Assembly: GCF_019721995.1 (NCBI RefSeq)
Contig: NZ_BLYC01000012.1
Span: 34,709 to 98,708, forward strand
Length of the DNA stretch: 64,000 bases
Origin: Bathymodiolus japonicus methanotrophic gill symbiont
GTDB lineage: Bacteria; Pseudomonadota; Gammaproteobacteria; Methylococcales; Methylomonadaceae
Direction of reading: 5' to 3'
Below are positions 19,514 through 30,076 of this stretch, piece after piece. The notes under the pieces are model-generated. The model saw nothing but the letters and a program-made list of their open reading frames with translations, had not been told where the DNA came from and made no database searches. A program made the position numbers and the translations under genes. The stretch's first letter is position 1; every line of letters begins with the position of its first letter.

Positions 19514-20846
19514 GCCGATCATCGGGTTTTCCTCATCGGTCTCATACACTTCACCACCGAGCATATGTTTGTACTCATTCGTCTTAAAATCACTGGTTCG
19601 CACTATCACCGGCTTAGGATAAAACGCGGCAGCAATCATACCTATGCCTGCTGAGAGCTTGTCTACAAAAAAAGCTCAGGGGATCAGCAAAACCCTGCAT
19701 CAGCTGCTCGATCTTTTCACTCCCTTTAACATAACGTCCCTGCTGCATATCATATAGTGCCATGGGGTGTGCCTTGATATGGTTGTTAATAATAAACTCC
19801 ATACGTGCTAGCCCTACTCCCTGGTTAGGAATAGCTGCCAGGCCAAATGCCTGCTCAGGATTACCAACATTCATAAATAATTTAGTCTTAGGCTCTTGCA
19901 AATCCTGCAAGTCAATCGACTCAATTTCAAAGTCGATCTGCCCCTGATAAACATAGCCTGTTTCACCCTCGGCACAACACACTGTCACCTCGGATCCTTC
20001 TTGCAATACCTGCATGGCATTCGAAGTACCGACTATTGTGCTGACACCGATTTCCCTGGCAACTATCGCAGCATGGCAGGTACGCCCACCTTTATTAGTG
20101 ACTACGGCTGCCGCTTTTTTCATTAATGGCTCCCAATCTGGATCAGTAATATCAGTGACCAGCACTTCACCAGCATTAAATCGGGACGCTTCACTTAAAT
20201 TAGCTATCACCTTTACAACACCAAACCCTATTTTCTCGCCTATGGCTAAGCCACTTAATAACTGCTTACGTTTAGAGGTATCCTCTTTGATTATATATTT
20301 CTTAATACTTTGAATTTTCTTGCCATGCAACTGCCTGGAATACACGGTTTCAGGCCGTGCCTGAACAATATAAAATTCACCTTCTGCGGTATCTTTAGCC
20401 CATTCTATATCCATTGCCATGGCATAATGCTCTTCAATGGTAAGTGCATAGCGCGCCAGGGTCATTACCTCATCATCGTTCAGCGTAAAACGTGCGCGTT
20501 CGTTAAGCGTAGTAGAAACATTCAGCGTTTTGAGTTTATCATCATAGATCATCTTCATCTCTTTGGAGCCGAGTTGACGTTTGATAATCGCTGACTTATT
20601 CGCTTGCAAGGTCGGTTTAAAGACAAAAAATTCATCCGGATTAACCCGGCCGCCTACGATATTTTCACCCAGACCGAAAATAGCATTTATCATAATGACA
20701 TTATCATTACCACTTTGCGTATCCAGTGTAAACATAACGCCACTGGTAGCGCGATCACTACGCACCATTTTCTGAATACCCACACATAATGCAACCTGGC
20801 GATAATCAAAGCCACGGCTATGGCGATAACTGGTGGCGCGATCGGT

Positions 20847-21141
20847 CGCTGAAAATCCTGGAAACGGAGCTTTAGCGAAGTGAAGATTTTTAGTCTGCGA
20901 TAGCCGTAGGGCCGTTGTTTTGTCGGAGTCTGAGCGTTAGCGAAGGTGGAGACAAAATAAAAGGCCATCCGACACGGCGTCAAGTCATTTGGAGCCTATG
21001 TTCCGACCCCTTGTTGGGTCGGGACGAGGTGACGAGGACGAATCGGGGCCGCCGGAGGCATAAGTGGTCGCGTTAAGTTTTTGCTGCTTGCTTGGGCTGG
21101 GATGCCCAAAACAAGCTTTCGCAAAAATAGCGACTCCCCGA
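20847..21141 (-). repeat. Element C inside ppsA
   Basis: 295 bp inverted. ppsA codons on both sides (FASLF and TDRA) are contiguous after removal, showing a base-precise insertion into a host gene without duplication. Confidence 0.94.
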
Positions 21142-21240
21142 AAACAGTGAGGCAAAGCATTTGCGTACATGAATCAATAAGGATAATTCACCACGTATAT
21201 TTAAGAAGCTCTCCTGCTGCCCGGCAAAGCTTGCATCGGG

Positions 21241-21500
21241 CAGGCGCGCCATGCTACCTCACGAAATTCCGGGACTCCTGTCGCCGTAATTCGTTCACCT
21301 ACGCAGCGAATAGGAGATGCTCCAGCCGCCCTGCGTCCGCCACAGACTGAGCACAAAGCAGCTCAGTCATGGCTACCACAAATGGCTCTACGGCTATTCG
21401 GGATAAAATTTTAGCCTCCCTCGCGCGCTATCGCGCACTTCGGATTGGCAAATTTCCCTGCGCCTTCTGGAGACTATCAGCCCGTCCGGGGCTGACAGCG
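21241..21500 (+). repeat. Element B inside ppsA
   Basis: 260 bp, 99 bases from the C insertion. Removing it joins SSATAEDL to PDASFAGQQ, the expected PpsA sequence, with no added or lost base. Confidence 0.93.
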
Positions 21501-22017
21501 AAGGTCTTCAGCCGTTGCTGAAGAGCGCACGGCAACATCAATGTTTTTCTCAGCGTAACCTAACCTGCAGAAAGCTGACGATAGGCTTCCGTTACTTCCT
21601 GCTCTATCTCAGTAGGCAAAGGCTCATTAAGAATTAATTCGCGCTCCGCTTTACCACTTGCCTGTAGCTGAGCAATGTTTCCTATATCCAGGTCAGCAAT
21701 CAGCGCATCAATTCGCTGGGCAAGATTGTTTTGCCCAGCGAATTGATAAGCATCACGAGTGGTTGAAAAGCCATTGGGAACATTAACGGCCAGATGACTC
21801 AGCTTCTGATACATTTCCCCCAGGCTGGCATTTTTTTTCACCAACCAGTCCGACATCACCCATGCCCAATGTTGCAAAAAACCTGATGAATTTCATAGCA
21901 TCCTCCATAAGTATTGCTTATTTCGAGCATAGCAATAAAAAGGCCACTTTCCCAGCATTTATTATCACACTCTAAGAAAGGTAATAGAGATATGAGCAAA
22001 ACTTATATTTTTTCAGC

Positions 22018-22788
22018 TTAAACATTAAACAGTCGGCGAAAATTTTCATTAGACTGCCGGCTAATAGTATCAAAGCTACTCCCACGTAAATCCGCTATAT
22101 ATTGCGCAACGTGCTGCACATAGATAGGGTAATTAGACTTACCCCGAAACGGAACCGGGGCAAGATAAGGTGAGTCGGTCTCGATTAAATACCGGTCTGC
22201 AGGTACTTTTTTTGCCACTTCCTGAATTGCTTTAGCATTTTTAAAAGTGACAATTCCAGAAAATGAGATATAAAAATTTAAGTCCATCGCCTGCTGTGCA
22301 AAATCCCAGTCTTCGGTAAAGCAGTGAATTACGCCGCCGACTTCATCAGCGCCCTGCTCTTTTAAAAAACGCAAGGTATCATCGCCTGCTTCACGGGTAT
22401 GAATAATCAGTGGCTTTTTAGTCACTTTAGACGCAGCGATATGATTAATAAAGCGCTCATGCTGCCAGGATAAATCGCCTTCACTGCGAAAATAATCCAA
22501 GCCTGTTTCACCAATAGCCACCACCCTATCATTATCCGCCAAGGCAATAAGTTCATCTGTACTGGGATCTTGCCCCTCATCAACATTAGGATGCACACCT
22601 ACCGATAAAGAAATATTTTGATAAGGTGCAACCAGATCACACATGGCAGGATAAGCTTCCAGGTCGATGCTAATGCAGAGCATATGTTCAATGTTAGTTT
22701 TTTCCACCTCCTGCATAAAACAGGAAAAATCATTCTGGTAGGGGGTTAAGTCGAGTTTATCTAGATGGCAATGAGAGTCTATTAGCAT
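22018..22788 (-). CDS. tatD: TatD-family metal-dependent DNase
   Basis: TIM-barrel amidohydrolase-like nuclease of about 256 residues. Metal ligands and motifs are present: MLIDSHCHLD at the start, GETGLDYF, PLIIHTREA, GGVIHCFTEDW and LIETDSPYLAPVPFRGK (in short: HxH, E, H, H, D). I prefer the ATG at 22788 (MLIDSHCH); the frame is open to an ATG at 22833, but family members begin two residues before DSHCH. It points away from mobB with a 55-100 base divergent spacer. It could be the YcfH or YjjV subgroup. Confidence 0.92.
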   Translation of the reverse strand: MLIDSHCHLDKLDLTPYQNDFSCFMQEVEKTNIEHMLCISIDLEAYPAMCDLVAPYQNISLSVGVHPNVDEGQDPSTDELIALADNDRVVAIGETGLDYFRSEGDLSWQHERFINHIAASKVTKKPLIIHTREAGDDTLRFLKEQGADEVGGVIHCFTEDWDFAQQAMDLNFYISFSGIVTFKNAKAIQEVAKKVPADRYLIETDSPYLAPVPFRGKSNYPIYVQHVAQYIADLRGSSFDTISRQSNENFRRLFNV

Positions 22789-22888
22789 TGATTTGTGCAG
22801 TGATAATATTAATGATGCGTAATTATACTTCACTCAGTTAGCTAGTCAGCAAGTATAATAATGCAAAATCTATAACCATTAATTTACC

Positions 22889-23413
22889 ATGAACAATGCA
22901 CATATCCCGATACTAGGTTTTGCTGCACCTAGCGGCACGGGAAAAACAACCTTATTAACCCAGCTTATTCCCCAGTTACGCATGCAGCAAATACGCGTTG
23001 GTTTAATTAAGCATAGCCACCATAATTTTCAAATAGACAAGCCCGGCAAAGATAGCTTTCGCCTGCGCGAGGCAGGTGCCACGCCAGTAATGCTCGTTTC
23101 TAGCCATAGACGCGCAATCATTACCGAGTTTACTACACAGCAAGAACCTGTACTGGATGAACAACTTGAGTTTTTTGACCAATCCAGCCTGGATTTAATT
23201 CTGGTTGAAGGCTTTAAGCGAGAGCGCTTTCCCAAGATCGAATTACATCGCCCCAGCCTTGGACTGCCACTGCTTTATCCTGATGACAGCAGCATTATTG
23301 CCATCGCCGCTGATCAAACAATCACAGTAGAAAGGAAAATAGTCAGCATGGACTTAAATAATATTCCTCAAATAGCTGACTTTATCCTGCACATTTTTTT
23401 AGAAAAATCATGA
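22889..23413 (+). CDS. mobB: Molybdopterin-guanine dinucleotide biosynthesis protein MobB
   Basis: 174-residue P-loop GTP-binding protein that assists MobA in attaching GMP to molybdopterin. The Walker A motif APSGTGKTTLL is at about residues 13-23; the following IKHSHHNFQIDKPGKDS and the LILVEGFKRE motif are typical for MobB. It overlaps the moeA start by 4 bases (ATGA), so the two form a molybdenum-cofactor operon. Confidence 0.94.
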   Translation: MNNAHIPILGFAAPSGTGKTTLLTQLIPQLRMQQIRVGLIKHSHHNFQIDKPGKDSFRLREAGATPVMLVSSHRRAIITEFTTQQEPVLDEQLEFFDQSSLDLILVEGFKRERFPKIELHRPSLGLPLLYPDDSSIIAIAADQTITVERKIVSMDLNNIPQIADFILHIFLEKS

Positions 23414-24645
23414 CTGATTTATGCCATACACAATCATTAATAAGCATTGACCAGGCACTGAAGAATATTTCCAGTGCGCTATCAACCCTGACAGGCGATG
23501 AAATGCTAAGCTTACATACTGCCAAAGATCGCGTTTTGAGTGTAGGATGTACGGCTCCTATTGACCTGCCTACCTTTGCAAATTCAGCGATGGATGGCTA
23601 TGCATTTAATAGTGCGGATATTCAGAGTTCTGATTTTGACTTGCTTCAGATAGGCATTTCATGGGCAGGCCGCCCTTTTAAGAAAACGCTAAAGCGCGGG
23701 CAATGTGTACGCATTTTTACCGGCGCTGTTTTGCCTAACGGTGCTGACAGTGTGATTATGCAGGAGCAGGTCGAGATAAGTGATGTGACTATTCATTTCC
23801 CTACCAACACACAAGCACAGCAGCATACCCGTTCAGTAGGTGAAGATGTCAGACAGCATGATTGTTTATTACCAGCTGGAAAGCAATTAACTGCGATTGA
23901 TTTAGGTTTACTTGCATCTGCGGGCATTTACCAGGTGCAGGTGAAACGTAAAATACGCATCGCTTTTTTTTCAACCGGCGATGAGTTACGCCCTGTAGGT
24001 AGTCAATTATCTGAAGGGCAAATATATGATAGCAACCGCTATACCCTAGCTGCTTTACTCGATAATCCTTGTTATCAAGTCAGTGATCTTGGCGTTGTTG
24101 CGGATAATAAAGCAATGATTAGCCAATGCTTATCACAGGCGGCGCAAAGCCATGATGTGGTTATCACCAGTGGCGGTGCATCTGTCGGGGATGCCGATTA
24201 TATAAAGCAAATATTAGATGAAATTGGCCAGGTCGCTTTATGGAAGCTGGCCATTAAACCCGGGAAACCTCTCGCGTTTGGGCATATACAGGGCTGTTAT
24301 TTCTTTGGCCTGCCGGGTAACCCCATTTCGGTTCTTGCCACGTTTCAGCAAATTGTTACACCGGCCCTGCGCCAGTTAAGCGGCCTGACTAATAACACGC
24401 CGATACGCTTTCAGGCAATTTGTAACAGCAACTTATATAAACAAGCCGGTAGGCAGGAGTTTCAACGAGGCGTATTAAGCCAGACTGATGCGGGTGAATT
24501 TGAGGTAATCTCTGCCGGTAAGCAAGGTTCTAATATATTAAGTGCCAGTAGTCGCGCTAATTGCTATATTATCCTTGCACAAGCACAGGGAGATGTAATC
24601 CCTGGTGAATCGGTTCTGGTAGAGCCGTTTAATTTATTTTTATAA
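23410..24645 (+). CDS. moeA: Molybdopterin molybdenumtransferase MoeA
   Basis: 411-residue enzyme that inserts molybdate into adenylylated molybdopterin. Visible motifs include ANSAMDGYAF (about 58-67), RIFTGAVLPNGADSVI, TSGGASVGDADY, KPGKPLAFG and FFGLPGNPISVL. Length is typical. Translationally coupled to mobB and followed 17 bases later by bcp. Confidence 0.96.
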   Translation: MTDLCHTQSLISIDQALKNISSALSTLTGDEMLSLHTAKDRVLSVGCTAPIDLPTFANSAMDGYAFNSADIQSSDFDLLQIGISWAGRPFKKTLKRGQCVRIFTGAVLPNGADSVIMQEQVEISDVTIHFPTNTQAQQHTRSVGEDVRQHDCLLPAGKQLTAIDLGLLASAGIYQVQVKRKIRIAFFSTGDELRPVGSQLSEGQIYDSNRYTLAALLDNPCYQVSDLGVVADNKAMISQCLSQAAQSHDVVITSGGASVGDADYIKQILDEIGQVALWKLAIKPGKPLAFGHIQGCYFFGLPGNPISVLATFQQIVTPALRQLSGLTNNTPIRFQAICNSNLYKQAGRQEFQRGVLSQTDAGEFEVISAGKQGSNILSASSRANCYIILAQAQGDVIPGESVLVEPFNLFL

Positions 24646-24662
24646 ACAGTGAGTACAGACAC

Positions 24663-25124
24663 ATGCTAGAACTCAATCAGGCAGCACCTAACTTTGTGCT
24701 TTATGATGCACATGAAAACCTGCATCAATTATCAGATTACCGGGACCAGTGGCTGGTTATATACTTTTACCCTAAAGATAATACCCCGGGGTGTACTAAA
24801 GAAGCCTGTGCATTGCGCGACGATCATCAGGCCTTTGCAAATTTAAAAGCTCAGGTGGTAGGCATTAGCACTGATAATAGCAAGAGTCATCTTGATTTCA
24901 CTGCAAAGCAATCTTTACCGTTTACCCTGCTCGCTGATCCGGAAGGCAAAGTTAGCGCAGCGTATGGTGCCTTATTTAAGTTGGGCCCGATTAAATTCTG
25001 CAAGCGGCATAGTTTTATCATTGACCCAACTGGAAAAATTGCAAAGATTTATCGCAGCGTTACACCTAGCCTGCATAGTCAGAAGTTATTACAGGATATT
25101 GAGCAATTACAAAAAGGGAATTGA
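24663..25124 (+). CDS. bcp: Thioredoxin-dependent peroxiredoxin Bcp/PrxQ
   Basis: 153-residue PrxQ-type peroxiredoxin that reduces hydrogen peroxide and organic hydroperoxides. The peroxidatic cysteine is Cys44 in NTPGCTKEAC and a resolving cysteine is Cys49, the PrxQ atypical 2-Cys spacing. It follows moeA closely and may be cotranscribed. Confidence 0.95.
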   Translation: MLELNQAAPNFVLYDAHENLHQLSDYRDQWLVIYFYPKDNTPGCTKEACALRDDHQAFANLKAQVVGISTDNSKSHLDFTAKQSLPFTLLADPEGKVSAAYGALFKLGPIKFCKRHSFIIDPTGKIAKIYRSVTPSLHSQKLLQDIEQLQKGN

Positions 25125-25218
25125 TAATGAGAGAAATTCTGAATGAGGCATACTATTAAACTTTTGCCGAGTTACGTTTTTTAGTGCTACGCAATAAAAA
25201 ACTTTCCCGGCCTATGGC

Positions 25219-25812
25219 TTATTTTTTAACTATGGTTCCCCAGGCGGATAACCAGGCATCACCTTCATAGTAATAGGATTTTTTCTGTAAAGTTCCGGTT
25301 AGTACCTGCTTTAAGGTATTTTCTATAATCCCGAAAAAGTGGCAATAAGCTCGCTGGGCATCTATTGCCTTTATTTCACCCGTCTTAATTCCGTTTTGTA
25401 ACACCTTTATAATTTTTACAAATGGCGGTGTCGCCATGATCGGCTTTTCTTCGGGAAGAAACTCACTGATATTAAGCACTAATAGAAACCGCATGACTTC
25501 AGGCGCGTCATCAGTTAAGCGAAACCATAAATCAACGATTTCTCTAAGTTGCTCTGAGGACTTACGATTGCGTCGGCGTATATCATCAATCGATACACTT
25601 AGCCTGTCGATAATCCAATGATATAAGGCCTGAGCTATTTCCTGCTTATTTTTAAAATGCTTGTAAATTCCAGCACTGCTTTTAACCCCGGACAGCTCAG
25701 CTATCTCTGTTAGAGATGTATTAAAATAGCCTTTTTCTGCAAATAATTTTAACGCTGCAGTTAAGATATCATTACGCAGCTCTTCTTTGTCTTTTTGTAT
25801 TTCCTGATCCAT
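25219..25812 (-). CDS. TetR/AcrR-family transcriptional regulator
   Basis: 197-residue regulator with an N-terminal helix-turn-helix (about residues 15-60): ILTAALKLFAEKGYFNTS followed by LTEIAELSGVK and GIYKHFKNKQEIA. The C-terminal ligand domain is not recognisable. Target unknown; it lies convergent to bcp and upstream of nothing obviously related. The broken RND pump at 49675 is too distant to link. Confidence 0.9.
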   Translation of the reverse strand: MDQEIQKDKEELRNDILTAALKLFAEKGYFNTSLTEIAELSGVKSSAGIYKHFKNKQEIAQALYHWIIDRLSVSIDDIRRRNRKSSEQLREIVDLWFRLTDDAPEVMRFLLVLNISEFLPEEKPIMATPPFVKIIKVLQNGIKTGEIKAIDAQRAYCHFFGIIENTLKQVLTGTLQKKSYYYEGDAWLSAWGTIVKK

Positions 25813-25848
25813 GTTGTTTTTTTTAGATTTATTCCAGTCTATTATTGT

Positions 25849-26406
25849 TCAATCGGTCATGGTGGAATAAGCGACTTTTAAATAACTCATCATTGACCAT
25901 AGAGTTAAAATTGCCGCAATATACAACATCCCCAAACCGAATAATTGCATCGAAACGCCTACAAATTCCTCACTATACAACAAGCAACCTATTGCGATCA
26001 TTTGCGCTGTTGTTTTCCATTTTCCTATTTGTGAAACTTTTACCGTCGCGTGCTGGCCGACTTGTGCCATCCACTCGCGTAATGATGAAATTGTAATCTC
26101 TCTACCAATAATAATTGCAGCAGGCAGGGTCATCCAGATACTCGACTCTACCTGTACTAATAAAACTAAAACAAAGGCAACCATAACCTTGTCAGCGACA
26201 GGATCTAAAAACGCACCAAACGGGGTTTCCACCTGCATTTTTCTTGCTAAATAGCCATCTAACCAATCAGTAATACCAGCAACTATGAAAATAGCTGTGG
26301 TCGCAATATTTGAATATTCCCACGGAATATAGAAAAAAACAGCCAATATGGGTATTAACGCAATACGTGATAGCGTTAGTAATGTGGGAATATTTAAGTT
26401 AATCAT
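25849..26406 (-). CDS. pgsA: CDP-diacylglycerol-glycerol-3-phosphate 3-phosphatidyltransferase
   Basis: 185-residue membrane enzyme making phosphatidylglycerol phosphate. The CDP-alcohol phosphotransferase motif D-G-x2-A-R-x8-G-x3-D-x3-D is intact (from LDGYLARK to FLDPVADK, about residues 48-71). Several membrane helices. Starts inside the end of uvrC (8-base overlap), the usual gammaproteobacterial uvrC-pgsA pair. Confidence 0.95.
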   Translation of the reverse strand: MINLNIPTLLTLSRIALIPILAVFFYIPWEYSNIATTAIFIVAGITDWLDGYLARKMQVETPFGAFLDPVADKVMVAFVLVLLVQVESSIWMTLPAAIIIGREITISSLREWMAQVGQHATVKVSQIGKWKTTAQMIAIGCLLYSEEFVGVSMQLFGLGMLYIAAILTLWSMMSYLKVAYSTMTD

Positions 26407-28249
26407 CTTGATGATGGAATGTATCGTATATTCGTTGTGCTAATTGCCGGCTAATTCCATCTACACTGCATAGTGCATCGACTCCCGACCGGGAGATTCC
26501 CTGCATACCGCCAAATTGCCTTAATAAAATCTGTCGCCTTTTCGGCCCTAATCCTGCTATTGTTTCTAAGGTAGACTGTTTTTTTGCTTTGCCCCTGCGT
26601 GTTCTATGTCCAGTAATAGCAAAGCGATGTGCCTCATCTCGGATATGCTGGATAAGTAATAAACCACTGGCACCAGGTGTTACATCGATAGGTTGCTGCT
26701 GACCTGGCAAAATCATTTTTTCCATACCAGCTTTTCTATCAGGACCTTTAGAAACACCGACTATCATAACATTATTTACCTGTAATTCCGCTAATGCCTT
26801 TTCAGCTTCATTAACCTGCCCTTTCCCACCATCAATAAATAAGATATCCGGCGCCTCATGCTCACCCTTTACCAGACGTCTAAAGCGCCTGGCAACCGCC
26901 TGATAGATCGCAGCATAGTCATCACCCCGGGTAATTCCGGCAATATTAAAGCGCCGATAAGCTGATTTTACCGGCCCTTCACGATCAAAAACCACGCAGG
27001 AAGCCACTGTGTACTCGCCCTGAGTATGGCTAATATCAAAACATTCCAGCCGCCTAGGAACTTCCTGACAACCCAGTTCTTCCTGCAAGCTTAAAAACCG
27101 CGCATAAATACCCTGTTTATCAGATAATTTAGTAAGCAATGCATTTTCGACATTTGTGCAGGCCATTTGCAGCCATTTAGCACGATCACTACGTACATTG
27201 GGTGAAATAGCCACGTTATGCCCGGCATGTGATGCAAGTACTTCAGTTAACAACCCCACCTCTGCTGGCTGATGACTGACGATTAATTCATAAGGAACAT
27301 TTTTATCTAAATAATATTGCGGAATAAATGCCTGCAAAATACTTTCGGGAGTATATTCATCACTGATTTTGGGAAAGAAAGTTTTATTGCCCAGATTTTG
27401 CCCATTACGGATAAAAAATATCTGTACACAGGCAACCCCTGCCCTGGTTGCACAGGCAACGATATCAACATCACCGCGCTCACCATGCACATAGTTCTTT
27501 TCTAAAATCGTGCGTAACTGACTGATCTGATCTCTGATAATCGCCGCCTGTTCAAACGCCAGATCAGCCGCCAGGTTATCCATATTCTGCACTAGTTTAT
27601 CGATTAATAAACTACCCTTGCCTGCCAAAAATAACTGGGTATTATTCACATCTTCGGCATATTTTTCCTGGCTAATCAAACCTACGCACGGCGCTGTACA
27701 TCGCTCGATTTGATGCTGCAAGCACGGCCTGGAGCGATTCTTATAATAGGAGTCTTCACACTGGCGAATGGGGAATATTTTCTGCAATTGCTTTAAGGTT
27801 TCTCTTACTGCGCCGGCACTAGGGTATGGGCCATAATAATTACCTTGTTTCTTTTTTGCACCTCGATGTGAGGTAATTTGCGGGAATTGCTGCTCAGCAG
27901 AAATATAAATAAAAGGGTAGAATTTATCGTCACGTAAACAGATGTTATAACGCGGCTTGTGTTTTTTAATCAGCTGGCTTTCTAATAGCAAGGCATCAGC
28001 TTCTGTATGTGTAACAGTCACTTCTATACGCGCTATTTTCGCAACCATCACCTGTTGCTTTGGTGATGCCGCGCCTTTTCTAAAATAGCTGGAGACCCGG
28101 TTCTTTAAATTCTTGGCTTTGCCTATATAAACGATAATATCTTTATCATTTAGCATTTTATAAATGCCTGGCAAGCGGGTCAGATTTTTTAGAAAGGCTT
28201 CTATATCAAATGCCTGTTGATCAGCACTTGCTGCATCAACTGTTGTCAT
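26399..28249 (-). CDS. uvrC: UvrABC excinuclease subunit C
   Basis: 616-residue nucleotide excision repair nuclease that makes both incisions around a lesion. Domains in order: N-terminal GIY-YIG nuclease (LPGIYKMLN... VYIGKAKNLKNRVSSYF, about 25-60), a UVR motif (LAFEQAAIIRDQI, about 210), the UvrC RNase H-like domain (ECFDISHTQGEYTVAS, IDGGKGQVNEA, about 390-470) and C-terminal helix-hairpin-helix repeats (IAGLGPKRRQILLRQF). Complete and apparently functional. Confidence 0.96.
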   Translation of the reverse strand: MTTVDAASADQQAFDIEAFLKNLTRLPGIYKMLNDKDIIVYIGKAKNLKNRVSSYFRKGAASPKQQVMVAKIARIEVTVTHTEADALLLESQLIKKHKPRYNICLRDDKFYPFIYISAEQQFPQITSHRGAKKKQGNYYGPYPSAGAVRETLKQLQKIFPIRQCEDSYYKNRSRPCLQHQIERCTAPCVGLISQEKYAEDVNNTQLFLAGKGSLLIDKLVQNMDNLAADLAFEQAAIIRDQISQLRTILEKNYVHGERGDVDIVACATRAGVACVQIFFIRNGQNLGNKTFFPKISDEYTPESILQAFIPQYYLDKNVPYELIVSHQPAEVGLLTEVLASHAGHNVAISPNVRSDRAKWLQMACTNVENALLTKLSDKQGIYARFLSLQEELGCQEVPRRLECFDISHTQGEYTVASCVVFDREGPVKSAYRRFNIAGITRGDDYAAIYQAVARRFRRLVKGEHEAPDILFIDGGKGQVNEAEKALAELQVNNVMIVGVSKGPDRKAGMEKMILPGQQQPIDVTPGASGLLLIQHIRDEAHRFAITGHRTRRGKAKKQSTLETIAGLGPKRRQILLRQFGGMQGISRSGVDALCSVDGISRQLAQRIYDTFHHQDD

Positions 28250-28279
28250 GTAAATAACTCATTAACTATTATTGATTAG

Positions 28280-29401
28280 CCTGAATTCGTATAATAAGTG
28301 CATAACCCTCTGCAAGTATTGGCTAGACTAACACCTGTTGAATTAAGACAAGACATAGGTGTAAAGTAAACAGCTACCAAACAATTTACAGAGGCTACAA
28401 ATGAGCTATACACACCTATGTCCTGAAGAAAGATATTATATAGAAATTGAATTAAAAAAGGGAACTTCACAGAATAAAATAGCAGAAGCCTTAGAACGAA
28501 GCCAAAGCAATATTTCACGCGAGATTAAACGCAATACAGGTCAAAGAGGCTACAGGCATAAACAAGCAGAAGATTTTGCCCAAGAACGACACAAAAACAA
28601 GCCTAAAGAGGTTAAATTAACGGATGAAATAAAAGGCATTGTTAATGTTCGCATTGAGGATGACTGGAGTCCTGAGCAGATTGCAGGGCGGTTAAAACAA
28701 GAAGGTATAATTAGTCTTCATCATGAAACAATCTACCAGCATATTCTGGCGGACAAAAAGGCAGGGGGTGAACTATACAAGCATCTTCGGCATCAGAACA
28801 AAACCTATCGCAAGCGGTATGGGTCAGCCCATAATAGGACAGGAATCCCTAATAGAGTCGATATAGATGAGCGTCCTGAAGAGGTCAACAACCGTAAGCG
28901 TATAGGTGATTGGGAGGCAGATACAATCATTGGGAAAAATCACAAAGGGGCGATTGTAACGTTGGATGAGCGAGTCTCTAAATTACGGTTGGCCTTCCCT
29001 TTAGCGGGGAAAAAGGCTCAACAATGTATTAGACGCAACTATTTTAATGCTTGATCCTATAAAAAGCTTTGTTAAAACAATTACTTTTGATAACGGGAAA
29101 GAGTTTACCCTGCATGAAAAAATAGCAGAAGCACTAGGTTGTGATACGTATTTTTCGACTCCCTACAGCTCTTGGGAAAGAGGGCAAAATGAGAATGCTA
29201 ATGGCTTATTAAGACAGTATTTCCCTAAAGTAATGGAGTTGATTGATGTTACGATAAAAGAGGTTTTTATAGCCGTTGATAAGCTAAATAGTCGCCCTAA
29301 AAAGTGTCTCAATTACAAAACACCTTATGAGGTATTTGAAGAGCTGACTGGGATAGATATGAAAAATTCATTGGGTTATGTACTTATGACTTGAATTCAG
29401 G
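28280..29401 (+). mobile_element. IS30-family insertion sequence
   Basis: 1122 bp with imperfect terminal repeats starting CCTGAATTC / GAATTCAGG and inner matches GTGCATAACCC / GGGTTATGTAC. Flanked by a 3-bp repeat TAG, as is usual for IS30 elements. It is the only copy here and is free of A/B/C elements. It sits between uvrC and the Uma2 gene. Confidence 0.9.
28401..29394 (+). pseudogene. IS30 transposase, frameshifted
   Basis: The first part (28401-29054) has the N-terminal helix-turn-helix (LSYTHLCPEE-like start, IAEALERSQSNISREIKRN) and the first catalytic Asp in GDWEADTIIGK. The second part (from about 29020 in another frame) has ITFDNGKEF and the YFSTPYSSWERGQNENANGLLR motif with the other two acidic residues. 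The frames meet around 29010-29030, near a short A-run. IS30 transposases are normally one frame, so this is a frameshift mutation or a sequence error. Confidence 0.85.
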
Positions 29402-30076
29402 TAGCATGAAACTCAGGACATATAGATATAGCGATTCTTCAGTTCCTTTTTGCTCTTCATGGTACAAAAATATACTATCGATTGGCACTCTAGTAAAGAT
29501 CCTCTGCCAAAGGCAATCGCGTGAGTAAATCATCCCATTGAATCAGCACATCATCCAGCACAGTAAGCGCAGTTTCACCCGATAATTCAACTATTCGAGG
29601 CTTTGAAAATTCCTTGCCCTCTAGTAGATAAATGGTCAAAACCCTATCGGTAGGATGAACTAACCAGTATTCACGCACGCCATGACGCTCGTAAAGATCA
29701 CGTTTTTTGATTTGATCATGACTTGCGGTTGCTGGTGACAGTACTTCCAATACCCAGTCAGGCGCACCACGCACCCCGCGACGATCTAATTTATTCTCAT
29801 CACAGACCACTAACACATCGGGTTGAATCACCGTATCAACCAGCTCATCAGCGTCATCTTGACCTTGCGCGAGCCGCACATCGATAGGTGCAATAAAGGC
29901 GCGACATTTTTTGCCTGCTAAAGCTAAGCGCAATTGAAAGTAAATATCACCAACTACTTCTTGATGCTCTAAATTTGGCGCAGGAGCCATAAAATAAGCC
30001 TCGCCATCAATCAGTTCATAGTTATTATCTGTCCACTGCAGATAATCGGTGTAATTATGATAGGCAGTATCTTTAA

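Larger units (their letters stand above)
16765..21896 (-). pseudogene. ppsA: Phosphoenolpyruvate synthase, shattered
   Basis: PpsA makes phosphoenolpyruvate from pyruvate and ATP. Remnants in order on the minus strand: N-terminus 21896-21501, with a frameshift at an 8-A run (near 21835) and another near 21548; then element B; residues [11 protein letters not shown] to CFASLF (21240-21142); element C; TDRATSYR through the swivelling His domain (GGRTCHAAIVAREIG) to [11 protein letters not shown] (20846-19514), with a frameshift at a 7-T run near 19670; element A; IS material; and the C-terminal piece 17080-16765 ([18 protein letters not shown]). The segment between ENPMIG and about NFSLKIFDG is deleted. 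B and C inserted without target duplication: the codons on each side of C join perfectly (ctgttt/accgat). Confidence 0.92.
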
